From Rhodococcus sp. KBS0724 (GTDB taxonomy: Bacteria > Actinomycetota > Actinomycetes > Mycobacteriales > Mycobacteriaceae), in assembly GCF_005938745.2 (NCBI RefSeq), contig NZ_VCBX02000001.1:4416501-4480500 (forward strand): a stretch of DNA of 64,000 bases, read 5' to 3'. The notes beneath the pieces were generated by a model. That model was not told where the DNA came from. It saw only the letters and a list, made by a program, of their open reading frames with translations, and did not search any database. Each line of letters starts with the position of its first letter. Position 1 is the stretch's first letter. A program made the position numbers and the translations under genes. This document shows positions 20,776 through 29,222 of this stretch, piece by piece.

Positions 20776-20796
20776 ATGTGTCGCACTTGTAGATAG
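20776..20796 (+). CDS. six-codon leader ORF (M-C-R-T-C-R) after the SAM-IV riboswitch
   Basis: ATG-TGT-CGC-ACT-TGT-AGA-TAG with a perfect GGAGG (20762-20766) spaced 9 nt from the ATG. It begins 51 nt after the aptamer and ends 72 nt before metY. Two of six codons are Cys. Cys-rich upstream ORFs act as translation attenuators before sulfur genes in actinobacteria (family knowledge); here one would add cysteine sensing to SAM sensing. The stop codon abuts a pair of mutually exclusive hairpins. Expression is not proven. Confidence 0.6.
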   Translation: MCRTCR

Positions 20797-20797
20797 A

Positions 20798-20827
20798 CCC
20801 CAGCACGGGGCGGCGATCATTCGCCCC
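20798..20827 (+). promoter_or_regulatory. candidate attenuator: two mutually exclusive hairpins
   Basis: Hairpin 1 pairs CCCC (20798-20801) with GGGG (20807-20810). Hairpin 2 pairs GGGGCG (20807-20812) with CGCCCC (20822-20827). They compete for the same G-tract. The leader ORF stop (20794-20796) is 1 nt before the first arm, so a terminating or stalled ribosome would cover it and favour hairpin 2. Pairing is visible; the regulatory role is inference. Confidence 0.4.
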
Positions 20828-20868
20828 CGTCCGACAGCTATCCGTCAGACCACTGGAGTACACAAATC

Positions 20869-22164
20869 ATGACCGACATCTCAGCTAACTGGTCCTTCGA
20901 GACCAAGCAGGTCCACGCCGGACAAACCGCAGACACCGCGACCAACGCACGCGCTCTGCCGATCTACCAGACAACCAGCTACGTGTTCGACAACACCGAT
21001 CACGCTGCCGCGCTGTTCGGTCTGGCCGAGCCGGGCAACATCTACACGCGCATCATGAATCCGACGCAGGATGCCGTCGAGCAACGCATCGCCGCACTCG
21101 AAGGTGGAGTCGCCGCGCTCCTCCTGTCGTCGGGTCAGGCTGCCGAGACCCTCGCGATCCTGAACCTCGCCGAAGCCGGAGACCACATCGTCGCCTCGCC
21201 CTACCTCTACGGCGGCACGTACAACCTCCTGCATTACACGCTTCGCAAGCTCGGCATCGAAACCACCTTCGTCGAGGATCCGGACAACCTCGACCAGTGG
21301 GCAGCTGCCATCCGCCCCAACACCAAAGCGTTCTTCGGTGAAACCATCGCCAACCCCAAGAACCACATCCTCGACATCCCCGGCATCAGCGCCCTCGCCC
21401 ATGAGAACGGGCTCCCGCTGATCGTCGACAACACCGTCGCCACCCCGTACCTGCTCCGCCCCCTCGAACACGGCGCGGACATCGTCCTGCACTCCGCCAC
21501 CAAATACCTCGGCGGGCACGGCACCGCTATCGCCGGCGTCATCGTCGACGGCGGAACCTTCGACTGGACCCAGGGACGGCACACCAACTTCACCACCCCC
21601 GACCCGAGCTACAACGGCGTCACCTTCGCCGACCTCGGCGCACCCGCGTACGCACTCAAGGCCCGCGTACAGCTCTTGCGCGACCTCGGCTCCGCCGTGG
21701 CACCGTTCAACGCGTTCCTCATCGCCCAAGGCATCGAAACCTTGAGCCTGCGCATCGAACGCCATGTCGCCAACGCAAAGCAGGTGGCCGAATTCCTCGA
21801 AGGCCACCCCGCCGTTGCATCCGTCTCCTACGCCGGACTCCCCTCCTCGCCGTGGTACGAACGCGGAAAGCAACTGACCCCCAAGGGAACCGGCGCCATC
21901 GTCACCTTCGAGCTGCCCGGCGGTGTCGACGCAGGCAAGAAGTTCGTCAACGCCCTCACCCTGCACAGCCATGTCGCCAACATCGGTGACGTCCGCTCCC
22001 TCGTCATCCACCCAGCCTCCACCACCCACGCCCAACTCACCCCCGCGGAACAGCTCGCGGCCGGCGTCACGCCCGGACTCGTCCGACTCGCCGTCGGAAT
22101 CGAAGGCATCACCGATATCCTCGCCGACCTCGAAACCGGCCTCACCGCGGCGGCGGCATCTTGA
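20869..22164 (+). CDS. metY: O-acetylhomoserine sulfhydrylase (MetC/MetY of mycobacteria)
   Basis: PLP enzyme that makes homocysteine from O-acetylhomoserine and sulfide. 431 residues. The PLP lysine is in [11 protein letters not shown]. The N-terminal [21 protein letters not shown] and [15 protein letters not shown] segments are typical of the Cys/Met metabolism PLP family, of the long sulfhydrylase branch. GGAG lies 11 nt before the ATG. Controlled by the SAM-IV riboswitch and probably by the leader ORF. Equivalent to Rv3340; it overlaps metX by 4 bp. Confidence 0.95.
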   Translation: MTDISANWSFETKQVHAGQTADTATNARALPIYQTTSYVFDNTDHAAALFGLAEPGNIYTRIMNPTQDAVEQRIAALEGGVAALLLSSGQAAETLAILNLAEAGDHIVASPYLYGGTYNLLHYTLRKLGIETTFVEDPDNLDQWAAAIRPNTKAFFGETIANPKNHILDIPGISALAHENGLPLIVDNTVATPYLLRPLEHGADIVLHSATKYLGGHGTAIAGVIVDGGTFDWTQGRHTNFTTPDPSYNGVTFADLGAPAYALKARVQLLRDLGSAVAPFNAFLIAQGIETLSLRIERHVANAKQVAEFLEGHPAVASVSYAGLPSSPWYERGKQLTPKGTGAIVTFELPGGVDAGKKFVNALTLHSHVANIGDVRSLVIHPASTTHAQLTPAEQLAAGVTPGLVRLAVGIEGITDILADLETGLTAAAAS

Positions 22165-23300
22165 CCGTCAACGAAGCCCAGACGAAGGTCGCCGATATCC
22201 TGCCACCGCCGGACGGCCGGGTCGGAACCGTCGACATCGGCTCACTGCAGCTCGAGAACGGTGCAGTGTTGCCGTCGGTATCACTTGCAGTTCAACGATG
22301 GGGTGAGCTGTCTCCGAACCGCGACAACGTCGTTCTGGTCGAGCATGCGCTGACCGGAGACTCACACGTCACCGGCCCGGCATCCGACACCCAGCCCTCC
22401 CCCGGTTGGTGGAACGGGATGGTGGGCCCCGGCGAACCTGTCGACACCGGCGAATGGTGTGTCATTGCAACCAATGTTCTGGGCGGTTGCCGTGGTACCA
22501 CCGGTCCGAGTTCGCTTGCCGAGGACGGCAAGCCGTGGGGTAGCCGGTTTCCGGGCATCTCCATTCGCGATCAGGTCGCAGCCGAAAAGAAGCTGATCGA
22601 CCTGCTCGGTATCGATCGGCTTGCTTCAGTGGTCGGCGGCTCCATGGGCGGCATGCGGACCCTCGAATGGGCCGTGTCGTACCCGGAGAATCTGAACTCC
22701 GCACTGGTCTTGGCCACGGGTTCACGCGCCACTGCCGATCAAATCGGTACCCAGACAACACAAATCGCCGCCATCATGTCCGACCCCGATTGGCAGGGCG
22801 GCGATTACCACGGGACCGGACGAACTCCCCGCGCCGGACTCGGGATCGCCAGGCGCATCGCGCACCTCACCTACCGCGCCGAATCGGAACTCGACACCCG
22901 GTTCGAGAACACCGCCCAAGGACATGAAAACCCCTGGAACGGTGGTCGATACGCGGTTCAGAGCTACCTCGAACATCAGGCAGACAAGCTCGTGTCGCGT
23001 TTCGATCCCAGCACCTACGTGTTGTTGACCGAGGCCATGAACCGTCATGACATTGGCCGCGGACGCGGTGGAGTCGCGGCGGCATTGGCGTCGATCACAG
23101 TTCCGGTAGTTGTCGGCGGAGTCGATTCCGATCGGCTCTACCCGCTGCGCCTGCAGGAAGAGATCGCGGCCGGAATCCCGACGTGCACCGGCCTCGAAAT
23201 CCTGAACTCCAAGGACGGGCACGACGGTTTCCTCACCGAAGCCGACGCCGTGGCAAAATTGCTGCGCCGGACAATGGAGTTGGCCCGCACGGTTCGTTGA
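22161..23300 (+). CDS. metX: homoserine O-acetyltransferase
   Basis: Acetylates homoserine with acetyl-CoA, the first committed step of methionine synthesis, supplying metY. 379 residues, alpha/beta-hydrolase fold. The nucleophile Ser is in [12 protein letters not shown], the Asp in GVDSDRLYP and the His in [10 protein letters not shown]. The TTG start overlaps the metY stop (TTGA), so the two are coupled. Equivalent to Rv3341 (metA). Only 4 bp separate its stop from the stop of the convergent RCC1 gene. Confidence 0.95.
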   Translation: MTVNEAQTKVADILPPPDGRVGTVDIGSLQLENGAVLPSVSLAVQRWGELSPNRDNVVLVEHALTGDSHVTGPASDTQPSPGWWNGMVGPGEPVDTGEWCVIATNVLGGCRGTTGPSSLAEDGKPWGSRFPGISIRDQVAAEKKLIDLLGIDRLASVVGGSMGGMRTLEWAVSYPENLNSALVLATGSRATADQIGTQTTQIAAIMSDPDWQGGDYHGTGRTPRAGLGIARRIAHLTYRAESELDTRFENTAQGHENPWNGGRYAVQSYLEHQADKLVSRFDPSTYVLLTEAMNRHDIGRGRGGVAAALASITVPVVVGGVDSDRLYPLRLQEEIAAGIPTCTGLEILNSKDGHDGFLTEADAVAKLLRRTMELARTVR

Positions 23301-23304
23301 GCAC

Positions 23305-24297
23305 TCAGCTACCGGTCACGCTTCCCAGTGATCCGGTAGACGCCGTCTGCGCGCCGAGGGCGATCGAATGGTAAGCCCCGGCCGCGATGGCGGTGTATCC
23401 GTCTCCGGTCGGGACACCGCCCAGTTGCCCGTTCTCGTTGTTGCCCCACGCAGTGATCGTTCCGTCGGCAGACAGCGCCACCGAATGACGGAAGCCGCCG
23501 GCGATCGCGGTGAAACCACCACCGGTCGGAGTGCCGGCTCGCTGCCCGTATTCGTTGCTGCCCCAGATCACGATGTGACCGTCGGCGGTCAACGCGAGGG
23601 AATGGTCCTCACCGGCGGCGATCGCAGTGAACCCACCCTCGGTCGGCAGCCCGTCACGCTGCCCCTCGGCACTGCCGCCCCACATGACGATATGACCGTC
23701 GGCAGTCAGCGCCAGGGAATGGAAGTTGCCGGCGGCGATAGCGGTGAACCCACTTTCGGTCGGAACCTCGGCCCGCTGCCCGTACTCCTCGCTTCCCCAG
23801 TCGACGATTGTTCCTTCGGGGGTCAACGCCAGCCCATGGTAGGTACCGGCCGCAATCCTGGTGAAACCACCACGGGCCGGGAGATCGTCCTGTTGCCCGA
23901 ATTCGGAACTTCCCCACGCGACAACGTGACCGTCAGCGGTGAGCGCTACCGCGTGGTCCTCACCTGCCGCGATCGCGGTGAAACCACCGCCGGTCGGAAC
24001 TCCGTCACGCTCTCCCCATGCACTGTGTCCCCACGCGGTGATATGACCGTCGGTGGTCAACGCCACCGAATGCTGATCACCGGCAGCAAGTGCGGTGTAG
24101 CCACCCCGAACGGGGACGCCGTCGCGCTGATTATCGCCCGCCCCGCCCCACATGGTGACGGCACCAGGATGTGCAACGGGAACACCGACCGGCGCGGCGG
24201 CGGCACCGGTTGCGGTAGCCAACGCCAGCACTGCCACACCGACAGCAGCGACAAGCACTCGAAAATGCCTGCCTGAGAGATTTATTCGTCGCTTCAT
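23305..24297 (-). CDS. secreted RCC1-repeat beta-propeller protein
   Basis: 330 residues: signal peptide (about 1-35, ending AAAAPVG), then seven RCC1-type repeats of 38-39 residues. Each reads roughly GGFTAIAAGxxHSLALTADGHIxxWG. The N-terminal AVTMWGG strand completes the last, half-length repeat, giving a seven-bladed propeller closed by its ends. The DNA repeats with a period near 117 bp. Eukaryotic RCC1 proteins bind nucleotide-exchange partners or chromatin; the role of exported bacterial ones is unknown. No enzymatic motif is seen. Stand-alone gene. Confidence 0.85.
   Translation of the reverse strand: MKRRINLSGRHFRVLVAAVGVAVLALATATGAAAAPVGVPVAHPGAVTMWGGAGDNQRDGVPVRGGYTALAAGDQHSVALTTDGHITAWGHSAWGERDGVPTGGGFTAIAAGEDHAVALTADGHVVAWGSSEFGQQDDLPARGGFTRIAAGTYHGLALTPEGTIVDWGSEEYGQRAEVPTESGFTAIAAGNFHSLALTADGHIVMWGGSAEGQRDGLPTEGGFTAIAAGEDHSLALTADGHIVIWGSNEYGQRAGTPTGGGFTAIAGGFRHSVALSADGTITAWGNNENGQLGGVPTGDGYTAIAAGAYHSIALGAQTASTGSLGSVTGS
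23309..23339. terminator. hairpin in the metX/RCC1 convergent junction
   Basis: CTACCGG-TCAC pairs with GTGA-T-CCGGTAG (11 bp with a one-base bulge, 8-nt loop). It begins 8 bp after the metX stop, inside the last codons of the RCC1 gene. It may terminate the metY-metX transcript. There is no T-run. Confidence 0.45.
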
Positions 24298-24446
24298 GTG
24301 GTTCCTTGTTCGCAGGTGTCAGGTGAACGGGATCAACGGACCGATCTGGATCATCGGACAATGACTATCACGTCCGATGCAGGAAAGGTTCGGTTCTCCG
24401 GCAGAGCGTGGCCCCTATTCACCGATCACGGCTACCATCGACGCTC

Positions 24447-26279
24447 GTGACTCAACCGTGCCCGGATCAGCTGCAGGCGACCTACCTTCCCGAAAATATG
24501 GCGTTCGGGTTCTGGGGTATGCCGGATACGGCCAGGCATCTTGCGGAGTTGGGGCTCCCGACCGGCAGTGCCGCCGTCGCCCGAATGGCAGTACCGGTCG
24601 ACGGCGTCATCACGCCTGTAGACGTCGACACTCAAACCGTCGAATTCGCCGAAGCAGTAACCGCATTGCAGGCTGTGAACGCAGATCAACCCGGCATCGG
24701 AGAATCGGTGCGCGCCTGGAAGCGAGCGATCGAGAGCGGCGTGCCCGGCACCATGCCACCAGCCGGACACGCCGCTCTCTACCGCGACGACACTGTCATC
24801 AGAAGTGCTGCCGCGTCGGTGCAGCGCTTCACCCACGCGCAGACTCTGGTGGACGCACTCGATCGTGCGCAGGTTCAGGCAACTTTGCGTCCGTACCAGG
24901 TTCAGGGCGTGGAATGGTTGACGTCGCTGACCGAGACCGGTGGCGGCATACTGGCCGACGAGATGGGCCTGGGTAAGACACTGCAAGCCATTTCGATGAT
25001 CGCAATCAGAGCCGACGACGGTCCTCATCTTGTTGTGTGCCCGACGTCGGTTATCGGAAACTGGCGGCGCGAATTCGGCCGGTTCGCCCCGCACCTGAGC
25101 CTGCACGTGCATCACGGGTCCGGCCGCGCACTTCCTGCCGAACCAGCGGCAGGCACCGTGGTGCTCACCAGCTACAGCGTCTTACGTTCGGATACAGACG
25201 AATTGGAGAGCGTGCCATGGGCGTCGGCTGTCTTCGACGAGGCGCAGCAGATCAAGAATCCGTCTTCGCTGGCTGCCAAGGCAGCTATGCGACTCAACGC
25301 CACCGTCAAGCTGGCGATGACCGGCACGCCGGTCGAGAACCGCCTCGAAGAGTTGTGGAGTTTGTTTCACGTCGCCAATCCCGCGGTATTGGGTACGCGG
25401 GCACGCTTTCGGCAGCGTTTTGCCGTCCCGATCGAATCCGGCCGCTCGGCGTCCGCCGCAACGAGGTTGGCAACGATCATCGACCCCTACGTCCTGCGCC
25501 GCACCAAAGATACTGTTGCCAAGGATCTTCCGCCGAAACAGTTCTCCACCGTCGAGTGCACACTCACGTCGGAGCAGGCACGTATCTACCGGGCAGCGGT
25601 CTCCGACGCGTTCGATACCGGATTGGGCACCGGCATTGCCCGACGCGGCAACGTCCTGGCACTGCTCACCACTCTCAAACAGGTATGCAATCATCCCGCT
25701 CAAGTCACCGGCGACAGCGAGGATCTGCGTGGCCGTTCCGGAAAGTTCGATCGCGCAACCGAAATGCTCGCCGAGATCGTCGACGACGGTGATCGGGCCC
25801 TGGTGTTCACGCAGTACCGAACGATGGGCGAACTGCTGTCGAAGCACCTCACGGCCGAGCTGGGCATCGCAGACGTTCCGTTCCTCCACGGCGGCCTGAA
25901 TGTTGCCAGTCGCGACGCCATGGTCGACGCCTTCCAAACCGACGACGCATCATCGCCCGTTCTCATTCTGAGCCTGCGAGCGGCCGGGTTCGGTCTCAAT
26001 CTCACCCGCGCCAGTCACGTCGTTCACTACGACAGGTGGTGGAACCCTGCTGTGGAAGACCAAGCCACCGACCGGGCCCATCGAATCGGTCAGCAGCGCA
26101 CCGTCAACGTCCACACCCTGGTCACCGGAGGAACCGTCGAAGATCACATCGCCGCCATGCACGAATCCAAAAGAGCTGTAGCCGAATCTATTTCCGGAAA
26201 CTCCGAAGGAGCGCTCGCAGATCTTCCCGACAGTGAACTACGTGAACTACTCGAACTCGATGGTGCGGTGATCATCTGA
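24447..26279 (+). CDS. SNF2-family DNA-dependent ATPase/helicase
   Basis: 610 residues. The Snf2 core starts near residue 145: RPYQVQGVEWL, Walker A DEMGLGKTLQA, DEAQQIKN (motif II), MTGTPVENR (III), LRRTKD, then the C-terminal lobe with VFTQYRTM, LSLRAAGFGLNLTRA (V) and DRAHRIGQ (VI). It is shorter than HelZ-type proteins (about 1000 residues) because the N-terminal region is reduced. GTG 24447 lies 8 nt after TACCAT, suggesting a leaderless start. Coupled (1-bp overlap) to a SWIM-domain protein. Probably remodels DNA or protein-DNA complexes; the specific role is unknown. Confidence 0.92.
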   Translation: MTQPCPDQLQATYLPENMAFGFWGMPDTARHLAELGLPTGSAAVARMAVPVDGVITPVDVDTQTVEFAEAVTALQAVNADQPGIGESVRAWKRAIESGVPGTMPPAGHAALYRDDTVIRSAAASVQRFTHAQTLVDALDRAQVQATLRPYQVQGVEWLTSLTETGGGILADEMGLGKTLQAISMIAIRADDGPHLVVCPTSVIGNWRREFGRFAPHLSLHVHHGSGRALPAEPAAGTVVLTSYSVLRSDTDELESVPWASAVFDEAQQIKNPSSLAAKAAMRLNATVKLAMTGTPVENRLEELWSLFHVANPAVLGTRARFRQRFAVPIESGRSASAATRLATIIDPYVLRRTKDTVAKDLPPKQFSTVECTLTSEQARIYRAAVSDAFDTGLGTGIARRGNVLALLTTLKQVCNHPAQVTGDSEDLRGRSGKFDRATEMLAEIVDDGDRALVFTQYRTMGELLSKHLTAELGIADVPFLHGGLNVASRDAMVDAFQTDDASSPVLILSLRAAGFGLNLTRASHVVHYDRWWNPAVEDQATDRAHRIGQQRTVNVHTLVTGGTVEDHIAAMHESKRAVAESISGNSEGALADLPDSELRELLELDGAVII

Positions 26280-26851
26280 TGGCTACAGAATTCGGAGTGA
26301 CCGCCTGGGGTCGCGTGTGGTTGCGAACGATCGAGCAAACGTCGACGTCCGGACGTAACCCCGCCCTGCCCACCGCACGCACACTGGCCCGAGGCGGCGG
26401 TGTGACCTTCACGGATATTTCTGCGGGCACGCTTGCCGCGCAGGTCACCGCGAAGGGAAAGACCTCGACTGTTGTTGTCAGCGTGCCGCTCTGGGACAAA
26501 ACACAATCCGACACCGCTGCGCGGCTGATTCGAGCAAGTGGCACCACGAACCGATCCGTATCGACCGGAGAACTACCGGACAGTGTCGTCGCGGATCTAC
26601 GGGCACGCGATATCACTGTGGCCGTGGATCTTTCCGAATGCAGCGCCACGTGTGACTGTTCGAGTCGGCGCGCCCCGTGCGTCCATCATCTTGCTGCGAT
26701 CTACGCGCTGGCGGGCCGGATCGACGAAGAACCTGCACTTGCCGTCACGCTACGAACCAAGCAGGGACGAAAGCGGAACTCGACCACAAAGAAGGAACGC
26801 GGAGAGTGGATTCCGTTGCGCGAGATAGACGTCGCGACGTTCTACAGCTGA
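26279..26851 (+). CDS. SWIM zinc-finger protein, partner of SNF2 helicase
   Basis: 190 residues. The SWIM motif CxCx6CxH is visible as CDCSSRRAPCVHH in the middle, preceded by the typical N-terminal sheet with TPARTLARG-like text (LPTARTLARGGGV). SWIM proteins are regular operon partners of SNF2 ATPases and are thought to contact DNA or protein. The ATG shares one base with the helicase stop. The C-terminal tail is basic (KQGRKRNSTTKK). Confidence 0.88.
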   Translation: MATEFGVTAWGRVWLRTIEQTSTSGRNPALPTARTLARGGGVTFTDISAGTLAAQVTAKGKTSTVVVSVPLWDKTQSDTAARLIRASGTTNRSVSTGELPDSVVADLRARDITVAVDLSECSATCDCSSRRAPCVHHLAAIYALAGRIDEEPALAVTLRTKQGRKRNSTTKKERGEWIPLREIDVATFYS

Positions 26852-26854
26852 ACC

Positions 26855-27139
26855 TCAGTCGGTGCCGAGTGGATCGATGGTCAGGGCAAGAGTCACGATC
26901 AACGCACCCATGACGCCCATCGCCGCCGTATCGAACTTCTTGCCTCGCACCGCAAGCAGTCCCACTCGATTCTCCGGGAAACACCAACGGGCGGCCGCGC
27001 CGATAATGACCGCCACCCCCAAGACCAGCGAGCCGCGACGCCACCGGTCGGCCAGGACAAGAACAACCGCGGCTGCAATCACGGCAAGAACCGTGATCAT
27101 CGGCAGATTCTTCTTCACGAGGCCAACCGGTGAGGTCAT
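26855..27139 (-). CDS. DUF3017 small membrane protein
   Basis: 94 residues with three hydrophobic helices (about 13-28, 34-46 and 70-88). It lies 5 bp downstream of folD on the same strand, exactly as Rv3355c follows Rv3356c in M. tuberculosis. Function unknown. It converges on the SWIM gene with a 3-bp gap. Confidence 0.85.
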   Translation of the reverse strand: MTSPVGLVKKNLPMITVLAVIAAAVVLVLADRWRRGSLVLGVAVIIGAAARWCFPENRVGLLAVRGKKFDTAAMGVMGALIVTLALTIDPLGTD

Positions 27140-27144
27140 CTGCG

Positions 27145-28011
27145 TCAGACTCCGGCCAGAACTCGCTCGGCCCGCTCCACCACGTTGGTGATCAGGAATG
27201 CGCGGGTCAGCGGACCCACTCCACCGGGGTTGGGCGAGACGAAGCCCGCAACGTCGTTGACGTCGGCAGCTACATCGCCGCGCAAACCGTCGTCGGTGCG
27301 GCTGACTCCGACGTCGAGCACAGCTGCGCCCGGCTTGACCATGTCGGCGGTGATGAGTCCGGGAACGCCCGCGGCTGCAACGATGATGTCTGCGCGACGA
27401 ACTTCAGCAGCCAGGTCGCGGGTACCGGTGTGGCACAGCGTGACGGTGGCGTTCTCGCTACGACGCGTCAGCAACAGTCCGATGGGGCGACCGACGGTGA
27501 CACCGCGCCCGACAACAACGACGTGAGCGCCGGCGATCGGCACCTCGTAGCGGCGGAGCAGGTGCAGGATTCCGCGCGGAGTACACGGCAGCGGGGCTTC
27601 CTTGCCGAGAACCAGACGGCCGAGGTTCACCGGATGCAGGCCGTCGGCGTCCTTGTCGGGATCGATGCGCTCGAGCGCTGCGTTCTCGTCGAGGTGCTTG
27701 GGCAGCGGCAACTGCACGATGTATCCGGTGCACTCGGGGTTGGCGTTGAGTTCGTCGATGGTGGCGTTGAGCTGCTCTTGCGTGATGTCGGCCGGCAGGT
27801 CGCGGCGGAGGGAGTTGATGCCGACCTTGGCGCAGTCGTTGTGCTTGCCCCGCACGTACGCCGCGGATCCCGGGTCGTCGCCGACGAGAATGGTGCCAAG
27901 TCCGGGCGTGATACCCGCTGCCTTCAGCGCGTTCACCCGCACCTTCAGGTCTTCGAAGATTTCGTCGCGGGTAGCTTTGCCGTCCAGGATCGTTGCAGTC
28001 ACGGCGACCAT
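27145..28011 (-). CDS. folD: methylenetetrahydrofolate dehydrogenase/cyclohydrolase
   Basis: Bifunctional enzyme converting 5,10-methylene-THF to 10-formyl-THF. 288 residues. The catalytic Tyr/Lys region is [15 protein letters not shown]; the substrate segment is [13 protein letters not shown]; the NADP loop is [20 protein letters not shown] is near the C-terminus. A leaderless start is likely: TAACCT (28023-28018, leftward) ends 6 nt before ATG 28011. That -10 overlaps the -10 of the divergent GNAT gene. Confidence 0.97.
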   Translation of the reverse strand: MVAVTATILDGKATRDEIFEDLKVRVNALKAAGITPGLGTILVGDDPGSAAYVRGKHNDCAKVGINSLRRDLPADITQEQLNATIDELNANPECTGYIVQLPLPKHLDENAALERIDPDKDADGLHPVNLGRLVLGKEAPLPCTPRGILHLLRRYEVPIAGAHVVVVGRGVTVGRPIGLLLTRRSENATVTLCHTGTRDLAAEVRRADIIVAAAGVPGLITADMVKPGAAVLDVGVSRTDDGLRGDVAADVNDVAGFVSPNPGGVGPLTRAFLITNVVERAERVLAGV

Positions 28012-28017
28012 TGTTCC

Positions 28018-28027
28018 AGGTTAGGGT
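28018..28027. promoter_or_regulatory. overlapping divergent -10 elements of folD and the GNAT gene
   Basis: In AGGTTAGGGT the left six bases read TAACCT on the minus strand, 6 nt before the folD ATG. The right six bases TAGGGT (28022-28027) lie 6 nt before GTG 28034 of the acetyltransferase. Both fit actinobacterial leaderless promoters (TAnnnT then +1 at the start codon), and they share two base pairs. Confidence 0.6.
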
Positions 28028-28033
28028 CGATGC

Positions 28034-28546
28034 GTGACAACGGCTCCGGAACTACGCGGCCCGAGGGTGGTTCTTACGCCCGTCGACGCCGATGATCACG
28101 CCCGATTGCGGGCCATCCATCTACATCCCGACGTACGTGAGTGGTGGCAGAATCCGGCCGACGACTGGCCTGCCGCTCCGGAGCCCGGCACCACTCGCTA
28201 CAGCATTTTCCACGACGGCACCCTGATCGGATTCATCCAGTGGTATGCCGACGAGGACAACCCCGACTTCCGCCATGCCGGGCTCGATCTTTTTCTCGAT
28301 CCGGCTGTCCACGGACGCGGATTCGGCCGCGAGTCGATACGCGTTCTGTGCGCGCACCTGATCGACGATCTGAAGTTTCACCGATTGATCATCGATCCGG
28401 AAGTGGAGAACACCGTGGCAATCGCGTGTTATCGATCGGTCGGGTTCAAGGACGTCGGGGTGATGCGCGAATACTCACGCGATCGCCACGGCGTGTGGAA
28501 GGACGGACTGCTCATGGATCTGCTCGCCCGAGAATTCATCCGCTGA
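28034..28546 (+). CDS. GNAT acetyltransferase, AAC(6')-like branch
   Basis: 170 residues with the GNAT fold. The acetyl-CoA loop lies in AVHGRGFGRESIRVL, and the NTVAIACYRSVGFKDVGVMREY segment is standard. An early VREWWQNP and a DLFLDP strand recall the aminoglycoside 6'-N-acetyltransferase/RimJ-like group, so an antibiotic or small amine may be the substrate. This is not proven. GTG start; no Shine-Dalgarno; leaderless promoter shared with folD. Confidence 0.85.
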   Translation: MTTAPELRGPRVVLTPVDADDHARLRAIHLHPDVREWWQNPADDWPAAPEPGTTRYSIFHDGTLIGFIQWYADEDNPDFRHAGLDLFLDPAVHGRGFGRESIRVLCAHLIDDLKFHRLIIDPEVENTVAIACYRSVGFKDVGVMREYSRDRHGVWKDGLLMDLLAREFIR

Positions 28547-28571
28547 CCCCCGGAACGGCAACTCCTGTTCC

Positions 28572-29180
28572 TTACAGGTCGACAACCAAACCGTGCGCCG
28601 ACGCGTACGCCACCGCCTGCATCAGTTCGATCTTCGCGTTTGCCACGACTGCAGACGTCCACAGACCCGGATCGACACGCGCGCCGCGCAGGTCCGCACC
28701 GTCGAGTTTGAGCCCACCGGTACGGGCACCGGACAGATCCGCCGACACCAGAATCGCATCACGCATATCCGTACGCACGAGATTCGCTTCACGGAAACGG
28801 CACGACGTGAAGTCGATCTTCCGCAGATCCGCACCGCCCAACGAGGTGAGTGAGAAGTCCACCTCGTCGAGCGTCAACGGCCGGATGCGACATCCGTCGA
28901 ATGTAGAGCCCATCAAACTGCAATTGCGGAAAGTGCTGTGCCACAGGCTGGTCCGAGCGAAGTTGCAGGAACGGAACGCGCTACCGATGTGTTCCGACTC
29001 CCCCAGATCCGCACCGGTGAAATCACAATTGTCGAAGACAACCGATTCCGTCGTCATGCCCGTGAGGTCTGCATCACGGAACATGCAATTCGTGAACGTG
29101 CGCTGACGCCACACCTTGCCGGACAATCGCGCGTCGGAATAGTCTTCGCCGACAACGTCGCCGGTTTCTTCGAGAGCCAT
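28572..29180 (-). CDS. mfpA: pentapeptide-repeat protein MfpA (DNA gyrase-interacting)
   Basis: 202 residues, built of A(D/N)LxX pentapeptides forming a right-handed quadrilateral helix. Segments such as GSAFRSCNFARTSLWHSTF, RPLTLDEVDF, DLSGARTGG and the end AVAYASAHGL match M. tuberculosis MfpA (Rv3361c), which mimics DNA, binds gyrase and lowers fluoroquinolone susceptibility. This copy has about 15 extra N-terminal residues. In mycobacteria mfpA ends a G-protein 'conservon' operon; none of those partners is here. Converges on the GNAT gene. Confidence 0.88.
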   Translation of the reverse strand: MALEETGDVVGEDYSDARLSGKVWRQRTFTNCMFRDADLTGMTTESVVFDNCDFTGADLGESEHIGSAFRSCNFARTSLWHSTFRNCSLMGSTFDGCRIRPLTLDEVDFSLTSLGGADLRKIDFTSCRFREANLVRTDMRDAILVSADLSGARTGGLKLDGADLRGARVDPGLWTSAVVANAKIELMQAVAYASAHGLVVDL

Positions 29181-29222
29181 GGCCTACATACTGCCCCGCA
29201 CTACCGACAGCACTGCACTCGA

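Noticed and set aside
20881..22035. 384-codon open frame antisense to metY
   Set aside because: Low-complexity Gly/Val-rich product, antisense to a conserved PLP enzyme.
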